Positions 1-8,702 of a stretch of 36,995 nucleotides of DNA are shown here, piece after piece. The notes below the pieces were generated by a model. That model made no database searches and was not told the DNA's origin. It saw only the letters and a program-made list of their open reading frames with translations. The stretch is from NCBI GenBank assembly GCA_944392765.1, contig CALXXU010000021.1, forward strand, positions 1-36,995, written 5' to 3'. This DNA comes from an uncultured Anaerobiospirillum sp. GTDB lineage: Bacteria; Pseudomonadota; Gammaproteobacteria; Enterobacterales; Succinivibrionaceae. The first letter of the stretch is position 1. Every line of letters starts with the position of its first letter. The translations under genes were made by a program, and so were the position numbers.

Positions 1-2
1 GC

Positions 3-2945
3 TCCGATAGCGCCTTTACCCCAGATCGGATCGCCCTCTATGCTGATAAGAAGCAATACGAGGTCGGCGATACGGTAAAACTCACCTTTGAGTCTCCATT
101 TGCCGGTTACGCTAACTTAGCTCTGGGTAATCAGGGGATCGCGGACTTCAAGACCTTTGAGGTCAAAAAGGGCGTCAATGAGGTCGAGTTTAAACTCAAT
201 CAAGATTACTACCCTCAAGGCCACGCCTTACTTTCGATTTTTGCGCCACTGAGCGCCCAGGATTCAGCGGTCAATACCGTACGTGCGGTGGGCTTAGTTG
301 ATCTCAACTTGAACCTCGACCGCCACAAGCTTGCGGTCACAACGCAAGTGCCTGAGAGTGTCAAGCCAGGCAGCACCTTGAGCGTCAATGTCACCGCCCA
401 AGGCCTAGCCCAAGATAAGGTTGCCGCCGATGCCGCCCAAGAGGCCTATGTCGAGGCGGTAATGGATGAAGACACCACGGGAGCGGCCAACCTCGCCCCT
501 TATGGCTATGCCAAGATCACCTTGGTCGACAATGGTGTCTTAGCCTTAACCGGCTACCGCGCCCCTGATCCTAATGGCACCTTGATGCAAGATCGCCGCT
601 ACAACGTCTCACTGTACGACGCATATGGCCTGTTGATGCGCGACCCACTGCAGCAAGGCCAAGGTTATGGCGCCACCATGGAAAAGATGATGGCCGATGC
701 CGCAGGCGCAACTCCAGCCTTAGAGACGCTGCCGTTTAAGACCGTAGCCCTGGCCTCGGAAATCGTGCCGCTCAATTCACAAGGCAAGGCCTCCGTGGAC
801 TTCAAGCTGCCGCAATTCTCCGGTAGCCTCAAGGTCATGGCGGTAGCTTGGGATAAGGAGCGTACCGGTGCCACGAGCCAAGACGTCGTAGTAGCCGATA
901 ATGCGGTCGCCAGCTTAGGTCTGCCGCGCTTCCTCAATGTCGGCGATAAGGTCAATGCCCGCCTTAACCTGCACAATCTCAAGGCACAACACCCGGACTT
1001 TAAGATTGACTTGAGCTGCTCGGGTGCGATCAAGTGCTCGCAGCAATTAGTCAGCAGCTTAAAGCCAGGCCAGCGCGCCGATGAGAACTTCACTATTGAA
1101 AGCGGCGACCAGCAAGGTATCGGCAAGATCAAGCTGACCGTACTCAATCCTGATTACAACTTCACTCAGGACTACGAGATTGCGGTCACCTATCCACAGC
1201 TGCCAATGCTCAAGAACTACCTGAGCTTGCAGCAACCAGGCACGGAAAGCGCCGTTAAGCTCAACACTGAGTTCAAGGGCGTCAACGCGGTGATGGTTGC
1301 CAAGTCCCTGCTGCCTAACGTCAATCCTGAGGCCTATACCGCCCAGATGGATAGCTTTGGCTACTACAGCATCGGTGACCTGCTTGCATCCTTAGAGAGC
1401 AAGCTCTTGTACGGCAAGCTGCTCCTTGCCCCAAAGGATGAGGCGGTAAGCACCGCTAAGGATGAGGCGGTAAGCACCGCTAAGGATGAGGCGGTAAGCA
1501 CCGCTAAGGATGAGGCAGTAAGCAGCGCTGACGCACCAGCCAAGATCAAGCTGCCAGAGCCGCAGCCACACCAATACCAAAGTGAGGCAGAGCTCAATGC
1601 CGCGATCCAGGATTTAATCTTCCGGATCGTGGCCCGCCAAACCGGTTCGGGTAATTTTGCCGGTGCCAGCCCTTACTTTAACTGCTATGCCGCCGACATG
1701 CTCTTGCTTGCGGAGCAACAAGGCTTTAGCGTCAACACTACGGCATTAGATGGCATCTTGTCGTATCTGCGCAATCTCACCTCGGACTTCAACGCCTACG
1801 GCGTGGCCGCCTACGCCAACGAGATCTTGGCGCGCTATGAGAGCGTCAACCAAGCTAACGTCCGCTATGCCGCTGATGAAAAGAAGCTGCAAGCACCGCT
1901 GCAATTAGCGCATCTGGCCAACGCCTTAAATCAGATTGGCGATAAAACTAGAGCCGAGGCGGTATTGGAGCAAGCGATCGCAGGACTGCTCACCTGGCAG
2001 CAGCTTGAGGATAAGTTAAGCAAGCTGCCACCGACCGCCCCAGAAAGCGAGCGCTATCAGCTGTTAGGTGACATCAGCACCTTCAATACGGTCAATGAGA
2101 CTGACTTGCGCCACGACGCCTTTATCGTGCTCGACGCCTGCCTACGCTTAGGCTTAGATGAGCAGGTAGTGGGCCTTATCAACAAGCTCAATTGCTTGCA
2201 AGAGGTCCCAGACTACTTATCGCATCTGACCATGGCGGCAATGCTGCGCGCCAATAACCATGTGGCCGCCCAAGAGAGCGATGACTTAGGATCGGTCATG
2301 TTAAGCAAGGACGATATTGCGCTCTTAACGAGCGGCCAAGGCCAGACCACTGGTAAGGGCTATAGCATCGATGCCGGCACGCTCAAGGTTAAGAATGAGG
2401 GTCAAAGCCCAGTCTTTATCACGACCACGGTCTTAGGCCAACACATTCATGACAGCGTCATTGCCAACAACGGCATCAGCGTCAACGTCAACTACTTCAA
2501 CCGCGAGGGCAAGATCGATCCAAGCAATTATCAATTTGCCCTCAACGAAGAAATCTTACTGGAAGTCAACTACAGCCAAGAGCTGGCCACCCGTTCCAAC
2601 ACTATGGTCAAGGTCAAGCTCCCAGCTGGCTTTGAGTATGTACGCCGCGCTACTTACACCGATCCAAGCTATGGCAACTTGATCCCAGAGGAGCTGCGTT
2701 ACAACAACCCAGAGGAGCTCACGGTATCAGATGATATGGTGGTCGCCCGTTACTATGCCTACAACAAGAACTCGCTCTTCTTAGTGTTACGTGCCGCCCA
2801 TGAAGGCACTTTCACCCCAGGCGAGGCCTTAGTGCAGCTGCAAAGTAACCCACAGGCCTACGGCTCATACACCGGCCAAAACAACCTGACCATCCAAGGC
2901 CTCAAGGCCCCTAAGGTCGTCAAGGGCAAGAGCGCCGCCAACTAA
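3..2945 (+). CDS. Alpha-2-macroglobulin family protein, C-terminal part (5' end outside window)
   Basis: Bacterial alpha-2-macroglobulins are periplasmic or lipoprotein protease traps that work with penicillin-binding protein 1C at the cell envelope. The frame is open from the first bases of the window, so the GTG at 288 is internal and the gene starts upstream. The first residues read as a macroglobulin beta-domain (YEVGDTVKLTFESPFAG). The rest has the expected order: bait/central domains, an alpha-helical thioester-like domain (about 1350-2300) and a C-terminal beta receptor-like domain. The pbpC gene follows directly, as in the yfhM-pbpC pair. Odd points: the thioester motif (CxEQ) is not visible. 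The place where a PYGCxEQ-type sequence is expected reads DSFGYYSIGDLL (about 1350-1385), and an in-frame 24-bp repeat follows it. It therefore probably cannot form the covalent thioester trap, resembling YfaS-type members in that respect. Family assignment is secure; function is inferred. Confidence 0.85.
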   Translation, partial: SDSAFTPDRIALYADKKQYEVGDTVKLTFESPFAGYANLALGNQGIADFKTFEVKKGVNEVEFKLNQDYYPQGHALLSIFAPLSAQDSAVNTVRAVGLVDLNLNLDRHKLAVTTQVPESVKPGSTLSVNVTAQGLAQDKVAADAAQEAYVEAVMDEDTTGAANLAPYGYAKITLVDNGVLALTGYRAPDPNGTLMQDRRYNVSLYDAYGLLMRDPLQQGQGYGATMEKMMADAAGATPALETLPFKTVALASEIVPLNSQGKASVDFKLPQFSGSLKVMAVAWDKERTGATSQDVVVADNAVASLGLPRFLNVGDKVNARLNLHNLKAQHPDFKIDLSCSGAIKCSQQLVSSLKPGQRADENFTIESGDQQGIGKIKLTVLNPDYNFTQDYEIAVTYPQLPMLKNYLSLQQPGTESAVKLNTEFKGVNAVMVAKSLLPNVNPEAYTAQMDSFGYYSIGDLLASLESKLLYGKLLLAPKDEAVSTAKDEAVSTAKDEAVSTAKDEAVSSADAPAKIKLPEPQPHQYQSEAELNAAIQDLIFRIVARQTGSGNFAGASPYFNCYAADMLLLAEQQGFSVNTTALDGILSYLRNLTSDFNAYGVAAYANEILARYESVNQANVRYAADEKKLQAPLQLAHLANALNQIGDKTRAEAVLEQAIAGLLTWQQLEDKLSKLPPTAPESERYQLLGDISTFNTVNETDLRHDAFIVLDACLRLGLDEQVVGLINKLNCLQEVPDYLSHLTMAAMLRANNHVAAQESDDLGSVMLSKDDIALLTSGQGQTTGKGYSIDAGTLKVKNEGQSPVFITTTVLGQHIHDSVIANNGISVNVNYFNREGKIDPSNYQFALNEEILLEVNYSQELATRSNTMVKVKLPAGFEYVRRATYTDPSYGNLIPEELRYNNPEELTVSDDMVVARYYAYNKNSLFLVLRAAHEGTFTPGEALVQLQSNPQAYGSYTGQNNLTIQGLKAPKVVKGKSAAN
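1434..1529 (+). repeat. Four tandem 24-bp in-frame repeats (KDEAVSTA)
   Basis: Four copies of a 24-bp unit lie in frame at 1434, 1458, 1482 and 1506. The first three are identical and encode KDEAVSTA; the last differs at two bases and encodes KDEAVSSA. They sit in the macroglobulin gene just after the position where the thioester motif would be. Identical copies point to recent expansion, and the copy number could vary by slippage without breaking the frame. Confidence 0.97.
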
Positions 2946-3030
2946 ATATTGCGCTGCACTCTTAACTGCAAACGCTCTTAACAGCGCCCGCGCGCGGGCC
3001 CAAAGCCTGCGCACGGCTTCAATCTTCATC

Positions 3031-3051
3031 AGGCCCACTTCGGTGGGCCTT
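3031..3051 (+). terminator. Hairpin with TTCG loop between macroglobulin gene and pbpC
   Basis: AGGCCCAC (3031-3038), loop TTCG, then GTGGGCCT (3043-3050) forms a perfect 8-bp stem with a stable UUCG tetraloop. The following bases (TATCATTA) are only moderately T-rich, so termination may be partial and leave some read-through into pbpC 20 bp downstream. A second GC palindrome (GCCCGCGCGCGGGC, about 2986-2999) lies just upstream. Confidence 0.55.
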
Positions 3052-3070
3052 ATCATTACAGGCCCGCACC

Positions 3071-5248
3071 GTGGATCCTAAGACCAAAGATCAGCTTTAC
3101 GCCACCTTAAAAAACGGCTGGCATAAGTACCTCGCCTATCGCGCCTGGATGCGCCGCCACTTAATCGCCATCACCGTGGGGATGTGTGTCATCTCCATCA
3201 CAGGCATGGTAGTGGGCGCGCAAATCTGCGCTCCTGATACGGCCAAATTTGAGGCTCGCTCCTACGTGCTCTATGACCGTGAGGGCAATCTCATTTTGGA
3301 GCTGATGCCTCAGGACAATGGCGACTATCACCGCATTTTGACTCAGCCCCAAGACGTCGACCCGCTCTATTTGAAAATGCTGCTCGCCGCCGAGGACGAG
3401 CGCTTCTACCACCACCTAGGCGTCGATCCCTTTGCGGTGGCGCGCGCGGCTTGGTCCAACTTAATGGCCGGAACGATCGTCTCAGGTGCCTCCACCATCG
3501 CAATGCAGGTGTGCCGCCTATTAGAGCCTAAAGATCGTACGATTTTAGCTAAGGCTACCGAGGCCTTGGGTGCCCTGTATCTCACCCAAAATTACGGACG
3601 CGAGCAGGTCTTGACCATGTACCTGACGCTGGCCCCCTTTGGCGGCAACATCGAAGGCGTGACCGCAGCTTCGTATTACTACTTTGGTCATAGCCCCAAG
3701 CATTTAACTCCGGCTGAAGCCGCTCTCTTGGTCGCGCTGCCGCGCGCCCCTGAGGCGATTCGCCCCGACCGCCACCTCAAAGCAGCACAGTACTATCGCA
3801 ATGAAGTGCTCAAACGTGCGGTGGCATCAGGACTTATCAAGGAAGATGTCTATAAGCTCGCGACCGCAGAGCCCATTGCCACTGGACCTCAGGTCCATCA
3901 TCTGCCCAAGAGCGCCTTTCACTTAGGGCAAAGTCTCTTCACCTCCAATATTGCAGGCACTGACGTAACCAATCGTGAGCTGACCACTACGCTCGATCCG
4001 CGCGTGCAGCAAGTCTTAAACGAAGTCGTAGCCGCATACCAAGAGCGCCTGGGCGCTGACGCCCTAGACGCAGGGGAGAGCGTAGCGGCTCTGGCGCTTG
4101 ACAATGAAAGCTTTGAGGTCTTGGGCTATGTGGGCTCGGTCGATGCCACCACCCAATACTATGATGCAGTGCAAGCAGTGCGCTCGCCGGGCTCAGCGCT
4201 CAAGCCTTTTGCCTATGCTATGGCCTTTGAGCAAGGACTCTTGCATCCCAATACGGTACTGCTTGATGTCGCGCGCCTGTATCACACCTACCAACCGCGC
4301 AATTACGACCGCACCTTCCACGGCGAGATTACGGCCGCGTTAGCACTGCAAGGCTCCTTGAACCTGCCCGCGCTCGAGGTGATGCAGGCGCTCGGCGCGG
4401 ACAATTTTGTGGGCCGTTTAAACTACCAGAAAACCCGCTTAGTGTTGCCGCCTGAGGCTGAACCGAACCTTGGCATCATCTTAGGGGGCGTGAGCACCAA
4501 GCTTTATGACTTGACCGCGCTCTATGCGGCCTTGGCTCATGATGGTGTACTGCGCCCGCTCAAGGTACTGACCTCTACCGCTAACAGCACCGCAGTAAAA
4601 CTGTGGCAACCTAGTGCAGCGCGCGCCACCTACCAGATTTTACAGGGCAGCCCAGCGCCTGCGGGCTTTGTTAATGACCTGAAGATTTCCTATAAAACCG
4701 GCACCTCGTACAAATACCGCGATGCTTGGGCCATTGGTTCATTAGGTCGGCTCACCATTGGCATTTGGACCGGGCGCACCGATGGCAGCCCATCCCTGCC
4801 TCTCAGCGGCATTGAAAAAGCCGCACCGCTGCTCTTTACCGCCTTAGGACAGCTCGAGGACTACAAGCACACCCAAACTCTACCTGACCTAAGCTCTGAT
4901 GTCCTGTTGCGCCCAACGCCTCCGCTGGCCTTAAGCCAAGTGGCGGTCGCCGCCCTAGGGCGGGTGCAGCGCACCGAGCCTAGTGGCGCGCTCACGCCTA
5001 AGCTGCGCCTTGATTTTCCGCAACAAGGCAGCAAGATTGCCCTGGGTCACTCCGGGCGCGTGATGGTCAAAATTGCAGGTGGCAGCGCCCCCTACTATCT
5101 CTTGGTCAATGATGAACTGCAAGCCCACAGCGACTACTTTGAACCTGAGCGCAATGGCGTGCACCATCTAAGTGTCATAGATAGCAAGGGCGCTAATGTC
5201 ATTTGTACCATCACCATTGATGGTGTTAGTGCTAAAATCGCCCCGTAG
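3071..5248 (+). CDS. pbpC: Penicillin-binding protein 1C
   Basis: Bifunctional class A peptidoglycan synthase: glycan-strand polymerisation plus transpeptidase (penicillin-binding) domain, anchored in the inner membrane. One N-terminal membrane segment spans residues 31-50. The GT51 glycosyltransferase domain carries EDERFYHHLG with the catalytic Glu at 108 and GASTIAMQ at 139-146. The transpeptidase has SALK (Ser375, Lys378), SLN at 429-431 and KTGTS at 542. The C-terminal 80-90 residues form a beta-rich domain of the BiPBP_C type, typical of PBP1C. At 725 residues it is close to the family's usual length. The start is GTG at 3071 with a poor ribosome site; ATG at 3149 (Met27) is an alternative just before the membrane segment. 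The macroglobulin gene upstream is its usual partner. All catalytic motifs are present, so the enzyme should be active. Confidence 0.93.
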   Translation: MDPKTKDQLYATLKNGWHKYLAYRAWMRRHLIAITVGMCVISITGMVVGAQICAPDTAKFEARSYVLYDREGNLILELMPQDNGDYHRILTQPQDVDPLYLKMLLAAEDERFYHHLGVDPFAVARAAWSNLMAGTIVSGASTIAMQVCRLLEPKDRTILAKATEALGALYLTQNYGREQVLTMYLTLAPFGGNIEGVTAASYYYFGHSPKHLTPAEAALLVALPRAPEAIRPDRHLKAAQYYRNEVLKRAVASGLIKEDVYKLATAEPIATGPQVHHLPKSAFHLGQSLFTSNIAGTDVTNRELTTTLDPRVQQVLNEVVAAYQERLGADALDAGESVAALALDNESFEVLGYVGSVDATTQYYDAVQAVRSPGSALKPFAYAMAFEQGLLHPNTVLLDVARLYHTYQPRNYDRTFHGEITAALALQGSLNLPALEVMQALGADNFVGRLNYQKTRLVLPPEAEPNLGIILGGVSTKLYDLTALYAALAHDGVLRPLKVLTSTANSTAVKLWQPSAARATYQILQGSPAPAGFVNDLKISYKTGTSYKYRDAWAIGSLGRLTIGIWTGRTDGSPSLPLSGIEKAAPLLFTALGQLEDYKHTQTLPDLSSDVLLRPTPPLALSQVAVAALGRVQRTEPSGALTPKLRLDFPQQGSKIALGHSGRVMVKIAGGSAPYYLLVNDELQAHSDYFEPERNGVHHLSVIDSKGANVICTITIDGVSAKIAP

Positions 5249-5275
5249 GAGCGAGTTTTTTTTTTCGGAGCTGCC

Positions 5276-6772
5276 ATGAGTACCGAGCTGTCGCATCAGC
5301 AATTGCTTGACGCCCTAGGTCAAGTCTATGCCCGCCTAACCTTGGTGGATTTGGACACTAACGTGATCCATATCTTGCACAATCCTTCCACCCCCGAGGA
5401 AGTAGGCTGCGACTTCGATTACGACGAGTACCTCAACAATATTGCGGGCAAGCTCAGCAAGACCATGGAAGAGTATCGTGAGCAGCTGCGTGCCGCACGC
5501 CTGAAGGCTATTTTTATGTCCGGGCGCGACCATTGGGAGCTGGTCACCGCTGACACCGCACTCACCTATCGCTTTCACCGCGATGAGCACAGCAAGCATT
5601 TGATGGCCTCAGGCTATCTGTATCTGCCCAAAAAGCAAATGGGCGATATCATGCACCAGATCGCGACCAATCTTATTTTCAAGTTCTGCGATTACTTCCT
5701 CTTGGTCGACCCGTACACTGACTCCTATTACACCTTCGCCAGCACTTCCTCGGGCACGCCGCTGCATCCTAAGTTTAGCGCCAGCTATAGCACTGAAATC
5801 GCCCGCTACACCCGCGAGCATGTCGCGCCGCAAGACCGCGCCTTAGTCCTGAGGGAAATGAGTTTGCCGCGCGTCATTACCAATCTCAATCGCAAGGGCG
5901 TGCACTACTTTTATGTCGGCGTAATGGAACCAGGGCGCGGCTATGCGCGCAAACGCGTGGAATTTCGCTATTGCGATGCCGCCCGCACCATGATCCTCTT
6001 AACCCGCATTGACGTCTCGGATCTGTGGAACGAGCAGGCCGCCCGCGAGCGTAAATTGCTCAATGCCTTAGAGCTGGCATACACCGACCACATCACCCTG
6101 CTTCATAACGAGCAAGGCTTTGCGGTGCAATGCGAAGAGCGCCTCAAGCATATTCAAGATATGGTGCGCCAACTGCCTTTAGGGCGGACTGCCTCCCTCA
6201 ATGTCCCACGCTTGCTCTGTCCTTTAGACGAGCCAAGGGATCCCCTCAATACGCGCGCCCATTCCCTGCTGGAACCTAAAGAGTCCACCAAACACGAGCC
6301 TGCGGTGCATTATGCCACCATGATCTTAGTTAAGATCAATGGTTTAAGTCAGCTGCGCCACCAATACGGCAAGGAGGCCGCCCACAGCTATCTTAAGCAT
6401 GTCGCACAATTGCTGCGCCAGTTGACCGACCCAAGCTATGTGTTGGGGCACATCAGCGAGCATTCTTTTGCTATCTTCATGACCTTAGATTGTTCTGAGC
6501 AGAACACTCCAGACTATATCGCCCCTTGCCTTAAACTCGCCCAAGACGTGGCGCGGATGGTGCCGGAAATTGATTTAGCCACGATCTGTGGCACTGAGTG
6601 TGAGCTTAAGCTCAGCTGCGCTCTCGGCATTGTCAAGATTCCGCAAGATGGCTTGGAGTATCCTGAGCTGCTCAATCTGGCCAAAATGCGCACCGTTGCG
6701 GCGCTCAAGCAAGGCCCCAATAACATCGTGGCTACCGGTTTTTATCCCGAACACAGCATTAATTTAATCTAG
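5276..6772 (+). CDS. PAS-like/degenerate GGDEF protein (probably inactive paralog)
   Basis: First of three tandem paralogs. Residues 1-115 and 120-260 look like two PAS-like sensor modules, shared at clear identity with the next two genes (for example SGRDHWEL, SYSTEI, RKRVEFRYCD, ELAYTD). The C-terminal third has the GGDEF-domain outline, but the signature is replaced by SEHSF (residues 394-398). The metal-binding FIDLDNFK segment of the other two reads LVKINGLS here, and about 35 extra residues precede it. It should not make c-di-GMP; a receptor, scaffold or regulatory role for its active neighbours is inferred. Start ATG 5276 has CGGAG about 5 nt upstream. It begins 27 bp after pbpC, and a run of ten T lies between the two, so co-transcription with pbpC is possible. 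Confidence 0.85.
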   Translation: MSTELSHQQLLDALGQVYARLTLVDLDTNVIHILHNPSTPEEVGCDFDYDEYLNNIAGKLSKTMEEYREQLRAARLKAIFMSGRDHWELVTADTALTYRFHRDEHSKHLMASGYLYLPKKQMGDIMHQIATNLIFKFCDYFLLVDPYTDSYYTFASTSSGTPLHPKFSASYSTEIARYTREHVAPQDRALVLREMSLPRVITNLNRKGVHYFYVGVMEPGRGYARKRVEFRYCDAARTMILLTRIDVSDLWNEQAARERKLLNALELAYTDHITLLHNEQGFAVQCEERLKHIQDMVRQLPLGRTASLNVPRLLCPLDEPRDPLNTRAHSLLEPKESTKHEPAVHYATMILVKINGLSQLRHQYGKEAAHSYLKHVAQLLRQLTDPSYVLGHISEHSFAIFMTLDCSEQNTPDYIAPCLKLAQDVARMVPEIDLATICGTECELKLSCALGIVKIPQDGLEYPELLNLAKMRTVAALKQGPNNIVATGFYPEHSINLI

Positions 6773-7091
6773 TTTATTAATAAATTTAATTTATAGATCG
6801 AGCCAAGGGCAAACTTTAGGCTAGATAAAGCGGGCGCCCAGCTTGATTTTGCTTCCTATTCCCCGAGATTTATCATAGCTTTACCTTAACTTAACCTAGA
6901 TTTAACCTAAGTTTTACCAAAACTCCCACTTTCATTACTAGAGCTGGTGGGCCAAAATGATATAATGGCGCCACAGAGTAAGGAGCATAGGTTAAACTAG
7001 GTTCCAAGGACGCAAACGCGACACAGGTAATAACCCAAGCGCCGCTCAATCAAGCGCCTTATCGTTGCATAGGAATACAGTGAGGTGTGCT
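6773..7091. other. 319-bp intergenic region with promoter and inverted repeat
   Basis: AT-rich spacer between the first and second GGDEF paralogs. It holds repeated TTAACCTA-type words (6889-6910), an extended -10 promoter at 6958-6966, and a downstream inverted copy of the upstream words (6990-7003). The likely transcript leader of about 120 nt contains GGACGCAAAC (near 7008). No ORF with a ribosome site was seen. Confidence 0.5.
6958..6966 (+). promoter_or_regulatory. Extended -10 promoter of second GGDEF gene
   Basis: TGATATAAT is a perfect extended -10 element (TGnTATAAT) about 126 bp before the ATG at 7092. No good -35 hexamer is visible at 16-18 bp, which is tolerated with an extended -10. 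It lies between two inverted AACCTAG(A)TTTAACC words, at 6893-6907 and, on the other strand, 6990-7003. Confidence 0.55.
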
Positions 7092-8471
7092 ATGTTATTG
7101 GTGGCAGACCATGAAATTTTGCTCAAGGCTTTAGCCCATGTCTATATTTGCCTGGGCGCGATCGACATTGATGAGCAAAAGATCAAAATCTTACATCAAG
7201 CCGAACACCCAGAGGAGGTCGGCTGTGAGTTTGACTACAACAGCTATCTCAATGAGCACGCCGACGAGTTTGGTCACATCAGCTCTGCCTTCTTGGAGCA
7301 TTTCTATGCCGCTGAGCTTAAGAATCTGTTCTTAGGCGGACGCGATCATTGGGAGCTGGCCCTGCCTGACAGCAGCTTAAAGATCTCCTTCTACACCGAT
7401 AATAAGACCCAGCATTTAATGGGTTATCTCTATATCGCTCTGACCAGTGACACGAGCGATGATATTCTGCGTCAAATCACTAACGCCTTTGTCTTCAATA
7501 GCTGCGACTACTTTATCTATCTTGATCCATTCAAGGACACCTATTTCATGTTCGCCAGCAGCGAGTCGGGCACGCCGCTGCCACCAAGCTATTGCAGCAG
7601 CTACAGCACTGAGATTGTCAAGTACGCGGACAATTACGTGGTCGCTGAAGATCGCGATATGGTGATTCGCAAGATGAGCCTGCCGCACGTGATCGCCGAG
7701 CTCAATCGTAACGGCCGTCACGTCTTCTACTGTGGCGTCAACGACGCCACCCGTGGCTACACCCGTAAGCGCATTGAGTATCGCTATTGCGATGAAAATC
7801 GCACCATGATTTTGCTCACGCGCAGTGATGTCACGGATATGTGGGAGCAAGAGCAAGCCCGCTTAGCCGAGCTGCAACGTGCCTTGGAGCTTGCGTACAC
7901 CGATGCTTTAACCTGCCTGTTAAATCACCAAGGCTTTACCGCCAAATCCGAGGAATATCTCGATCAGTTAAAGCAACTGAGCGCTGCCAACAACCAGTCT
8001 GCCGCTGCGCTGCTCTTTATTGACCTCGATAACTTCAAAATGGTCAATGACACCTATGGCCACCCGGTTGGCGATATCTTACTCAAGAAGGTTTCCTCCC
8101 TGCTCAAGAGTGTTGCCGGAAGCGATGATCTGGTGGGCCGCTATGGCGGTGACGAGTTCATCATCTTGGTCAAGCATTACCAAGAAAAGGCTGATATCAT
8201 CAGCTTAGGCGAGCAAGTTCTCAAGGGCCTGCATGAGCTCAAGTATCATCCTAATGCCACGGTCAAGGTTTCCGGCTCAGTAGGCGTGGCCTTTGCCCCT
8301 GAAGATGCCAGCGATTACCACAGCTTAGTACGGATCGCCGACCAACGTCTCTACAGTGCCAAGCATTTAGGCAAGGACAAGGTAATTGCGATTGATATCA
8401 AGCAGCCTGAGTCCAGCAACGAAGATGACGCGGTCAACCTGCAGCCGATCTTAATGGGTGGCCTGCGCTAA
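7092..8471 (+). CDS. PAS-like sensor diguanylate cyclase (GGDEF)
   Basis: Makes cyclic di-GMP from two GTP. It is cytosolic, with no membrane segment or signal peptide. The N-terminal 250 residues carry the same two PAS-like modules as its neighbours (GGRDHWEL, SYSTEIV, RKRIEYRYCD). The catalytic domain has FIDLDNFKMVNDTYGH, with the metal-binding Asp, and intact GGDEF at residues 352-356. The product-inhibition I-site (RxxD five residues before GGDEF) reads GSDD, so the Arg is missing and feedback control by c-di-GMP is unlikely. I prefer the ATG at 7092 to the TTG at 7065: TGAGG lies 6 nt upstream, and the resulting N-terminus aligns with both paralogs. It has its own promoter. The 3' end runs into a 20-bp tandem repeat. 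The input signal is unknown. Confidence 0.92.
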   Translation: MLLVADHEILLKALAHVYICLGAIDIDEQKIKILHQAEHPEEVGCEFDYNSYLNEHADEFGHISSAFLEHFYAAELKNLFLGGRDHWELALPDSSLKISFYTDNKTQHLMGYLYIALTSDTSDDILRQITNAFVFNSCDYFIYLDPFKDTYFMFASSESGTPLPPSYCSSYSTEIVKYADNYVVAEDRDMVIRKMSLPHVIAELNRNGRHVFYCGVNDATRGYTRKRIEYRYCDENRTMILLTRSDVTDMWEQEQARLAELQRALELAYTDALTCLLNHQGFTAKSEEYLDQLKQLSAANNQSAAALLFIDLDNFKMVNDTYGHPVGDILLKKVSSLLKSVAGSDDLVGRYGGDEFIILVKHYQEKADIISLGEQVLKGLHELKYHPNATVKVSGSVGVAFAPEDASDYHSLVRIADQRLYSAKHLGKDKVIAIDIKQPESSNEDDAVNLQPILMGGLR

Positions 8472-8516
8472 GCATGGACGGCCTGCGCTAAGCACGGGTA
8501 GCCTGCACTAAGCGCA
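8461..8516 (+). repeat. 20-bp tandem repeat spanning the stop codon, three copies
   Basis: Units begin at 8461, 8481 and 8501 with GCCTGC(G/A)CTAAGC. The first contains the gene's own stop (TAA 8469-8471); the copies place TAA at 8489 and 8509. Because 20 is not a multiple of 3, the three stops fall in three different reading frames. Confidence 0.9.
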
Positions 8517-8588
8517 AAAAGAAAAGAAAAACACGCTCAATTAGGGTGAGCACTGAGACAGAGACCAGCGAGGGGCGCGCCCACGCTA

Positions 8589-8606
8589 GTGCGCCGCCCG
8601 GCGCAC
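8589..8606 (+). terminator. GC-rich hairpin downstream of second GGDEF gene
   Basis: GTGCGCC / GGCGCAC forms a perfect 7-bp stem with a 4-nt loop. The following bases are not T-rich, so this is at best a weak intrinsic terminator or an mRNA 3'-end stabiliser. Confidence 0.3.
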
Positions 8607-8702
8607 CTTACTCTGTCACCAAAAAGTATTAACATAAGTCCTGATTGGATTAAATCTAAGAGCGCCACACGACCGATACGCCCTTAGAGAGAGGAGTGGT
8701 TC

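Noticed and set aside
665-1147. Antisense ORF of 160 codons opposite the macroglobulin gene
   Set aside because: Shadow of a GC-rich coding frame; no family resemblance and no ribosome site.
5256-5265. Run of ten T between pbpC and the first GGDEF gene as terminator
   Set aside because: There is no stable GC stem immediately before the T-run; it is more likely a slippage-prone spacer.
7416-7856. Antisense ORF of 146 codons opposite the second GGDEF gene
   Set aside because: The plus-strand frame has full catalytic motifs and conserved paralogs; the antisense frame is a by-product.
8526-8552. Hairpin GCTCA...TGAGC next to a T-rich tract as seen on the minus strand
   Set aside because: It would terminate minus-strand RNA, but no minus-strand gene lies to its right within several kb before thiH; the stem is only 5 bp.
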